From the NCBI RefSeq assembly GCF_025698545.1, contig NC_068570.1, positions 3,968,001-4,032,000 on the forward strand: a stretch of 64,000 bases of DNA, read 5' to 3'. Both the position numbers and the translations under genes were made by a program. Below, piece by piece: positions 56,356 through 64,000 of the stretch. Each line of letters opens with the position of its first letter. Position 1 is the first letter of the stretch. Below the pieces are notes generated by a model. The model searched no databases. It was given only the letters and a program-made list of their open reading frames with translations, and was not told the DNA's origin. The DNA is from Gossypium raimondii (Eukaryota > Streptophyta > Magnoliopsida > Malvales > Malvaceae).

Positions 56356-57450
56356 TTTATTGGCGAGGTGAAGGTGGTGAAGCCAAGGAAGTCAATTCCG
56401 TATGTACCAACTAGAAAAATGAACCAGAAAAACCAATTTTAATTTCCATTTAGGTGTGAATTTTGATCGAAATCAGCTGTAGCAATGCATTTCGATTTGT
56501 TTTGGTCGTTACTTTAATATTTTAAATTGATTTTACATATTTTGTTTTATATATTTTATTTTTATAAATAATTTTACAAATAATAATTTAATTAAGTTAT
56601 TGATAGTAATTAATAACTTTAAATATTAATATTTATATATATGAAAATACTTAAAATATTTTAAACTCGAAATGATACATCAAAACACACCAATACATAT
56701 AGTATATATTCCAGTATCATAATAAAATGATATATTTATCTTAGGTGAAGCTCATCTCCAAAAGTTATGCATGACAAATTTAATTAAAGAATTTTAAGTG
56801 GTAATTTTGAGAGTAGTAGATAAATCTTAAATCTTTTGAGAAGTAAAGAATTTTTAAATAAGAAGGTTATTAGTGGAAAGAAGTGTAAAACATAATATAA
56901 AAATTATGATGACAATGCTTTCCCTTGTTTTAGTGTTTTCTAGCTCATTATTATTTACTTTTACTTAATTAAAATATTAAATAGTTTAGGAATATAAATG
57001 TTGAACTAAGATAATTTCATAAATACAAAATAAAATTGTGAAATTCCCTATAAAAGGAAGGTCTTTGTCAAATAGTACAAATTTTTAAAAGCAATTGGCA
57101 TGCCCTACCCAATTAAATCCCATGCTAACCCTAAACCTAAACCTAAAGGGATCCCGACTGTCTCACGTCTTCTATTTTCATTGGTACACGCAAATATTAA
57201 ATTTTTGGTCTTCACCATTTTATTGGTACACACACACACATCCATCACAGCCTTGAGCCTTTGCTGGGAGACAAGTACTTTTACATTTTTTATAATATTT
57301 GTAGTCTTAATCTTCTTAAATATTCTAATCAATTCTCCCTCGTAGTTGTTTCTTTTTGAACTTCTATTAAAAAAATAATCGAAGTTTAAGGGTTAACATG
57401 TATCAACTTCACAATGGATTTGCAAATGCTACAATATTTAATAGCTTCAA
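56356..57450. other. AT-rich spacer, no gene seen
   Basis: The frames at 57,100-57,345 (both strands) show no family. A CA microsatellite (57,229-57,240) is present. Confidence 0.45.
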
Positions 57451-57456
57451 TCCAGC

Positions 57457-57712
57457 TCACCACATTACTCTATCCGTTTCGATAATTAGATTGTAAGAAT
57501 CATACCATTTTGAGGCAGTAAAAATGATGACGGCTTCCTTCACTGCCAGCAACTCAGTAACATTCGAGGCCACAGTCAATGTGTGTAGAAAAGACCAACA
57601 CCACCTTCCCTTCTCTTTTCTTAGCAATCCACCAATTTCCACTCTGTTATTGCTACTCGAAAAAGATCCATCCACATTAAACTTTAAATAACGGCTGGAG
57701 GTGTTTCCACAT
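57457..57712 (-). pseudogene. LINE-type RNase H remnant (3), N-terminal part
   Basis: Reads RYLKFNVDGSFSSSNNRVEI, then GLLRKEKGRWCWSF, VTELLAVKEAV and NLIIETDRVMW before a stop. It carries the first three catalytic acids (NVDGS, TELLA, ETD), but the end of the domain (HxxRxxN, ADxLA) is missing. The truncation lies directly next to the gypsy fragment on the other strand. Confidence 0.65.
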
Positions 57713-57734
57713 GACGGTAGTTGTGTTTGTGCCT

Positions 57735-58470
57735 TTTTCTTACATAGAGAATCAGTTCAGCAGTTGATACTTCTTCTAATTCGACTGCGCCAACAGTGAT
57801 TTCTTACAACACCCTCTCCACTTATCCTTCACTTACTACTCTTCGATTTGTGGGTCAAATTAAGGGTCACTCAGTTCAAGTGCTTTTAAACGGGGGTAAC
57901 ACTCAATAATTTTATTCAGAGTCGTGTAGCTTCTCATTTGGGTTTGGCTGTTAATCGATTGCCTACTTTCCCAGTTTTAGTGGGGGGCGGTGACAATATT
58001 CCAAGTGAGGTTAAGATAGCTGACTTTCCGTTAACAATTCAGGGTACTAACATTTCAACTGATTTCTACGTGTTGCCCTTGCATGGATCTGATGTAGTTT
58101 TGGGTGTGGCATGGTTGGCCATGTCGGGGCCAATAATCACCAACTATGCCGAATCGACTTTTCAGTTCAACCATAGGGGAAGAACGATTTGTTGACAGGG
58201 TATTGGTGCAAGAGGTCCTCAGCAGGTTCAATTGCCTGCTTTCCGAAGGTTATGTGATTAACGTAGTGGCTGAATTTTTCAGCTTAGAAATTGAACTTGA
58301 ATCAGCCATGCTCCACTCAAGTCCAGCTACTCTTTTAGTTTCTCTGCTTTAACAGTTTCGAGATGTGTTCACCAAGCCACCTGGGTTGCCACCGTCAAGG
58401 TCGACTGATTATGCTATTCATTTATCATCGGGAGCAAATCCAATTAACGTACGGCCCTATTGCTACTAGT
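57735..58470 (+). pseudogene. Ty3/gypsy pol fragment (protease to RT start)
   Basis: The first part reads LRFVGQIKGHSVQVLLNGGN, where the retropepsin active site (usually DGGST/DSGST) has Asn for the catalytic Asp. A one-base insertion (CAATAATTTT, about 57,904) then shifts to the next frame: FIQSRVASHLGLAVNRLP, LPLHGSDVVLGVAWL and STFQFNHRGRTIC. A TGA at 58,192 replaces a Trp codon. Near the end FRDVFTKPPGLPPSRSTDYA and NPINVRPYCY mark the start of the reverse transcriptase. RT catalytic motifs and integrase are missing. Dead fragment. Confidence 0.8.
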
Positions 58471-60060
58471 TTGATCATCGATATAAATATAATTTCAGCG
58501 CTCTTTAATAAATTAGTTATAGATGTTTAAAAAGTAATTACCTTATCGATAACTTCTAAAATTATATGTTTTACAAATCAATCCTTATTTTAAATAATTT
58601 ATTTAACCACTCTTTATTTCTATTCTATAATTCATTTAACAAATAATTACTAACTCAATTTCACAAATCAAATCATCATAAATTCAATTTAACAATATTT
58701 CACCTATAGTTTCTCAAATTTAAGCGTATAATTCAATTTCACCTAATTTTCACCATTTATCAATTATCAATCTATTATTTATCATAACATAATAACCCCA
58801 TGTCATCATTCTTGATTTCATAACCTTTATTTTTTTAACATTAATCTCATTTTAGTTATTATTATGTCTGCTTTTTTATATAATGTCTAAAATTACCTAT
58901 AATCCCTTTCCAATTAGGAAGATAATGAGATTCGTGCATTTAAACCCACGTTCTCTTGCACTTGACAACAATATCGATATCAATCGAAATAATGATTTCG
59001 ATTCATCACTTATTCAATAGTTCTCTTGTATTTCCTTTCTAATTTTCAACTTATCTCTATTATTCAATCATCATTCTCATTCATCACTTATTCAATATTT
59101 CTATACACATAATACACGAACCTTCTTAACAAATATATATAACTCAATATTACTTTTACATGAATAAAAATTCCTATGTATAAAATAATTCAATAATAAT
59201 TAAATCTATTACCTAATTCATCCTTTGCCATTAACTTTCTCCTATCCATAAAAATGTTTCTCTTTTCCTCGTCCAGAATCATTTGCTTTTTCACTATTGC
59301 TTTGCTCAGGAGCAGTGCTGACGTTTGGGGTAGCTGCTTTCCTCGTCCTCTCTCCTACTAACCTTTTATTCTTTTTTCTTTTCTCTTCATACTTTCTCCC
59401 CTTTTAGTTTATTGACTTATTTTATGAATATCTTTACTATCTTCGCGGGTTGTGATGAACGACAATACTTGTCACCATTAAGCCTCCACCGACCACCAAT
59501 AATTTCTCTTAAAAAATGGATTATCGATAAATAATCAAATGATGACTCTTCATCAACTTTTTAATTTATTTCTATTTTGAAAATATTTCGAAATAATAAA
59601 TGATTTCAAGGGTCCAATCAATTTAGAATTTTAGACCCGTGTTGTCTTAAGGGTTTTTTGTGTTTTTTTTTGTTTTCCCTATGATTGAATAAGTCTTCCC
59701 TTACGGAAGTTTTTGTCTTGTCTTGTACAATTTTTTTTCTTGCTTATGCATGTAATTTTGCTTTTGCAAGCGTTTTTATAGATGCTTGATCGCCATCTTT
59801 CTAATTTGGTGGATGCTCAATTCTTTTGTTAATTTTGCTCGTCACTTTGGACCATCCGAGGTTGGTTCCCTTATTGTGATAAGTCCTTGCAATCGGCCTA
59901 GATATGTTGTACTTGAGTTGTGACTAATCCAGTTGCCAATGTGCTATGTTCTATTATTACTGAGGCCAAAGCCTTTGTCATGTTGGTGGTACTTGTCCTT
60001 CACCACTGATGATAAGTGTTTTTTTGTTTCTTTCTTTTCCCCCGATTGTATGATCTAGGC
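58471..60060. other. Spacer, possibly decayed LTR
   Basis: No protein seen. Runs of short pyrimidine-rich phrases (for example ATTCAATTTAACAATATTTCAC and TTCATCACTTATTCAAT twice, near 59,000 and 59,087) suggest old repeat sequence. Confidence 0.35.
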
Positions 60061-61520
60061 TTTTTTATTTAAATAACCCAATGATGGGTGTGAGTCCACC
60101 AATATAAACCTACGCCTAGTTTGCAATTTGAGCATTATAGGGAGTAGGGTCGATCCCTCAGAGACTGGGTTTACTTCAAATTGTTGCTCTCTTGACTAGA
60201 TTTATGTCGGGACAGTTGTCGTGCCCAAGATATTAGGGGGAGAATAAAATCGAAAACCTGGAACCTGAAATAAATAAATAAAACGTGTAAAAAGTAAAAG
60301 TTGAAAATGAAATAATAAAATGCAGTTAAATAAGTTTGAAGAAAAATTAATTAGAATAAGCTCGGCTTTAGGTACAGATTTTTCCTCGTCTTTGAACCGA
60401 TCCTCGAAATTAGATGAACTCCTCTTTTCCAATAAGCTAGTTATAGCTATCAAGGACGCCTCGGACACCAACTCTTCCTTGTGTAAATTAGTTATGGAAC
60501 GTCCAATAACTAACCCTTACCGATCGAACAACCACGAAACGTTCGTGATTTAGAACTCTGGCAGCTTTGCGTTCTAGAAGAGCCTAGCTCGAACCAATAC
60601 CCTCAACTGCGTGAGACATTTAAATCCGGTTACTACTTCCCTTGACGGAACCAAACAACAATCTCCACTTGGCACGCCAATGTGTTCACAAAAAACCAAT
60701 TAGAAACGCTCCTTTTGGAATTCCAACTGTACGCCTAACCACACTAAATCAAACGACGTCTTTTTTGACTTAGTGTTGATCTGAATTTGTGAGTTGACAA
60801 AATCATACTCTTAATCCGGAGAAGTAATAAATACTGGAACTTTAGGAGTTAAATTGTTCGGGTTCGTAACTCACGGGTTTTGACGAGACTAATTCCCGCC
60901 TAAAGCTGAAAATGGGTTTAGTTGGCTAAGGTTTGGGGCATGTTGGTATTGGAATAATTAAATAAGGTAAAATGAGTGAAAGGAATGGGAAGCGTGATTT
61001 AATTTGGGGGGGCTAAAATTTTGGTGGTGAAATAAAGTAATAAAGTGAATTAGCTACTGGAGATGGAAAGAAAGTTTGAAAAGGAAATTGAAAATGGTTT
61101 AAGTGGTAACAAGCTGGAAAATTAGGAATTGAAAGTAAAGGAAACTAAATACAACAAATGAATTTGTGAGAAAGGAGAGAATGTATTGAAAGATGAATGC
61201 TTGATATTTCAATTGATGATTAAAATGAACAATGTAGCTTCTATTTATACTAGTGGCATTGCTAAATTAAGAGCCAACTAGTATAGAAAATCAAGGAAAA
61301 TATTCCATAATATAAAAAATATCTCAAAATAATCTCCCACTAAGTCAACAATTTCAGCTAATTATTCTTGGATAAATTCTGCTTTGGCCCTTCCTTCTTT
61401 GCTTCTATTTAACCCCAAATTGCATTCCTACACAAAATTCAATAAATATGGCAAAATTAGTGGTGCATTCTCATAAATTAATCAATTTAATTACATAAAA
61501 TATGTAACTTTAGCATTTAA
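60061..61520. repeat. Repeat-like non-coding region
   Basis: 60,130-60,185 (GAGTAGGGTCGATCCCTCAGAGAC, then GGGTTTACTTC) resembles a phrase common in plant retroelement non-coding regions. The two overlapping frames at 60,202-60,553 on opposite strands show no family. 60,540-61,300 has more balanced composition and no recognised protein. Confidence 0.35.
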
Positions 61521-61529
61521 TCACCCAAA

Positions 61530-62290
61530 TAATTTAATTAAGTACCAAAATGAACCACCTTTTTAATTAAACACTAAAATGACCTGAAATCTACAGTAAA
61601 AGTTGGTGGAGCTAAATTCTATGGCGCCACCAACTTGCCACGTCAGCAAGGAGTATTAAAAAATTAATTTTTTGGTGGAGCCATGTAAAATGGCGCCACC
61701 TACATAAATACTATAGATATACTGCAAGTTTTGGAAAAATGAAGGACTTCAAAACAATTTTCCATTTTCTGGTGGAGCCAACTTAAATGGCGCTACTAGA
61801 TCAGACCTGTCACCCTTCTTTTATTTTTTTATTTTTTACTTTTTTATTAACTTTTGTCTCTTTCTTTAAATTTTTTCTTTTTTTTAAGTTTTATATTTTT
61901 TCTTATTTTATTTTGTTTATTTATTTATTTATTTTATTTTATTAATTTTAAAAATTTGAAATGTATATTTGAAATGTTTTATAATATATTTTTAAAATAT
62001 TAAATATATATTTTAATAATATAAAATATTTAAATATTTTAAAGATATGACCTTTCAAATTTATTATTAGTTTTTAATATTTTTAATATTATTTAATTTG
62101 TTTTATAATATTTTAAATTATTATTTTTAAAGATTTTGGCTTTTTAATAAAAATAACCAGAAAATTTAATTAATTATCGAAATGACCCATTTTTTAATTT
62201 GGCTCTACCAACTTTTACTTGTAAATTTCGTGTCACTTTTGTGTTTAATTAAAAATGAGTTATTTTGATAATGAATTAAATTTTGTGTTA
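61530..62290. mobile_element. Inverted-repeat element A with GGCGCC motifs
   Basis: The left end (CCACCTTTTTAATTAAACACT, then GTAAAAGTTGGTGGAGCTAAATT) is repeated inverted at the right (62,195-62,280; read in reverse from AATTCATTATC to TGTTTAATT, AAAAGTTGGTAGAGCC). Within it GGTGGAGCCA...TGGCGCCACC phrases occur at 61,604-61,640, 61,673-61,700 and 61,781-61,798. No coding sequence is seen. Confidence 0.55.
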
Positions 62291-64000
62291 TTTTAATAAA
62301 AAGCCAAGATATTCAAACCATTTTTAAATTCTATTTAAAAGTTAAAAATAATATTTTATTTAAAAAGTGATGTTTGAATTAATTAAAATAAAAATATTTG
62401 TTAAAAATAAATTTATTTAAAATATATATTAAAAAGTAAAATTTAAATTTAAATTAAAAGTTAAAATATATATTATAAGATCACATCATGCCAGTAAAAA
62501 TATTAAATATTAAATATTAAATATTAAATATTAAATATTATATAAAAATATTAAATATTAAATAAAAAATCAATCTTATATAAGGGGTTTGGTCCCCTTC
62601 AGAAGAAAGAAAGAGAGAGAAAAAAGTTAAGTTAGTTAAAATTTTTATATTTTATAGTTATTGTAATATAATAATTATTTATATTGTATTTATGTGTTTT
62701 TATATTATGCAGATATCAAAATGTCTTTTAGAGATACGGATCACACTTCATCGAGGATCGACGAAACAGTAAAATTAATAATGAATTAAATAAAAAATCG
62801 TTTTAGTTTCTTTCTTTCTTGCTAAGCACTACTTTGCTCAACTTGTTTTGATTCATGAATGTGATCTCTATTTAGTTATTATTATTCATTTTAACTATTT
62901 TCTTGCATGAAATTAATCTGTATGTGTTGGTTATAATTTTTAATTTTAGTACACATTTATAAATTTATATATTAATTTTTAATTTTAGTACACATTCATA
63001 AATTTATGTACTTAATATATATTTTAATAGATAAAGACAAAAAGCATTTTCTTAATAGATTTAAAATGTTTAAAACTTAGAGAAATTAAATATATTAAAA
63101 AATGTTATGTATAGCCAATTTTAAAATTTTAATATATTTAATATATTTTAAAAATTAAATATATTAAAAATATTAAGTATAACTAATATTAAAATTATAA
63201 TATATTCAATATATTTTTAAAAATATATTTTAAAATGTTAATATATTTAGTATATTTTTAATAGGAAAAGAGAAAATGATTTTTAATATATTTAAAATTT
63301 AAAAATATATATTATAAAATATTTCAAAAATACATTTTAAGTTTTTAAAATTAATAATTAAAAATAAAATAAAATAAAAATAAATAAATAAAGATAAAGA
63401 CAAAAATAAAAAAAAGTCAGAGAACTGACAAAAGTTAAAAAAAGGAAAAAAACAAATTTTAAAAATAAAAATAAAGCAGGGTGTTCTGGTGGTGCCATTT
63501 AAATTGGCTCCACCAGAAATTGGAAAATTGTTTTAAAGTCTCTCATTTTTCAAAATTTTTAAATTATGATTTTTAATTATTTTAAAGATATTTAAACCTT
63601 TTAAAATAATTTTATTAAAAATTTATTTAAAATTTAAATGTTTAAATATTATTAAAAATATATTTAATATTTAAAATAAAAATAATTTCAAAAATATATA
63701 TTTAAAATTTAAAATATATATTTGAAATTATTTTATTTTGTTTAAAATATATTTTAAAATATATTTAAAATTTAAAATTTAGAAAATTAATTTCAAAAAT
63801 ATATTTTTAAAATTTATAAGACATAATTTAAAAATAATGTTTAAAATTTAAAATAATTTAAAAATAATATATATTATAAAACATTTCAAATATACATTTC
63901 AAAATTTTTTTTAAATTAATAACAAAAAAATAAATAACATAAATAAACAAAATAAAATAAGAAAAATATAAAACTTAAAAAGAGAAAAAAATTAAAGAAA
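61725..64000. repeat. Large nested inverted repeat running off the window
   Basis: 61,725-61,990 (GAAGGACTTCAAAACAATTTTCC, CTGGTGGAGCCAACTTAAATGGC, then T-rich sequence ending ATATTTGAAATGTTTTATAAT) reappears inverted at 63,300-63,570 (CCATTTAAATTGGCTCCACCAG and GGAAAATTGTTTTAAAGTC). Its T-rich part appears inverted again at 63,870-64,000. The unit is therefore present at least three times, in both orientations, and the last copy is cut by the window end. Confidence 0.65.
62499..62562. repeat. (TAAATAT)n-like microsatellite
   Basis: About six direct copies of TTAAATA followed by a variant, inside the AT-rich interior between the inverted-repeat arms. Just after it (62,590-62,735) is a less AT-rich piece with AGAAAGAAAGAGAGAG and a short ATG frame (MSFRDTDHTSSRIDETVK, 62,721-62,788) that could be the start of a lost element gene; too short to call. 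Confidence 0.6.

Noticed and set aside
60202-60553. Two overlapping frames on opposite strands
   Set aside because: They read the same DNA in opposite directions, show no family and lie in repeat-like sequence.
1-64000. CRISPR arrays, operons, bacterial-type ribosome binding sites
   Set aside because: The window is plant nuclear DNA; the regular repeats seen (array at left end, LTR hairpins, tRNA triplet) lack CRISPR repeat-spacer structure.

Overview
This is a window of plant nuclear DNA. Three lines of evidence say so: spliced genes with GT-AG introns and plant-specific families (a MIK2-type LRR receptor kinase, a VQ-motif protein, a DUF4057 protein, a Pumilio/PUF protein); a fragment of plant-mitochondrial type; and abundant MITEs, solo LTRs and broken retroelements in very AT-rich spacers. 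The repeat types and protein sequences remind me of Malvaceae, probably cotton (Gossypium), but that is an inference without any database search.

Layout. 1-7,460 is an array of about 2.3-kb repeats in alternating head-to-head and tail-to-tail orientation, each carrying the same decayed coding pieces. 7,492-8,090 is a mitochondrial-type insertion with part of a group II intron reverse transcriptase. It is followed by a Tourist-like MITE (8,099-8,741). 9,030-12,165 holds exon-like pieces of one or more unrecognised minus-strand genes and a 360-bp direct duplication. 12,594-13,538 is a kelch-repeat gene broken by one in-frame stop. 14,600-17,250 is decayed copia-type retroelement sequence. 18,866-18,943 is a scrap of an LRR receptor gene. 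19,617-20,540 is a promoter built of duplicated A-B-A'-B' blocks, and 20,584-23,663 is a MIK2-like LRR receptor kinase gene with a frameshift in a T run. Convergent to it is an intact five-exon Pumilio gene (24,333-28,758, minus), followed by an intact five-exon DUF4057 gene (30,710-32,687, minus).

32,700-49,200 is mostly gene-poor. It holds a Tourist-like MITE nested in an older repeat, three tandem tRNA-Lys(CUU) copies (37,657-38,037), a 2.6-kb solo LTR with a perfect 5-bp target duplication (39,315-41,911) and a hAT-type MITE with an 8-bp duplication (43,179-43,412). 49,211-50,413 is an intact single-exon VQ-motif gene (minus). From 51,860 to the end there are only transposon remains: three RNase H fragments of LINE type, long-terminal-inverted-repeat elements, a Ty3/gypsy pol fragment and a set of large inverted repeats carrying GGCGCC-type motifs that runs off the window edge.

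The genes are unrelated neighbours, not a pathway or cluster. The intact genes are the Pumilio, DUF4057 and VQ genes plus two or three tRNA-Lys copies. The kelch gene and the receptor kinase look like recent pseudogenes, or alleles with one or a few disabling changes. I found no clearly new biological system. The most unusual structures are the alternating inverted array at the left end, the row of small hairpins inside the solo LTR, and the receptor kinase whose frameshift would leave only a secreted LRR ectodomain.
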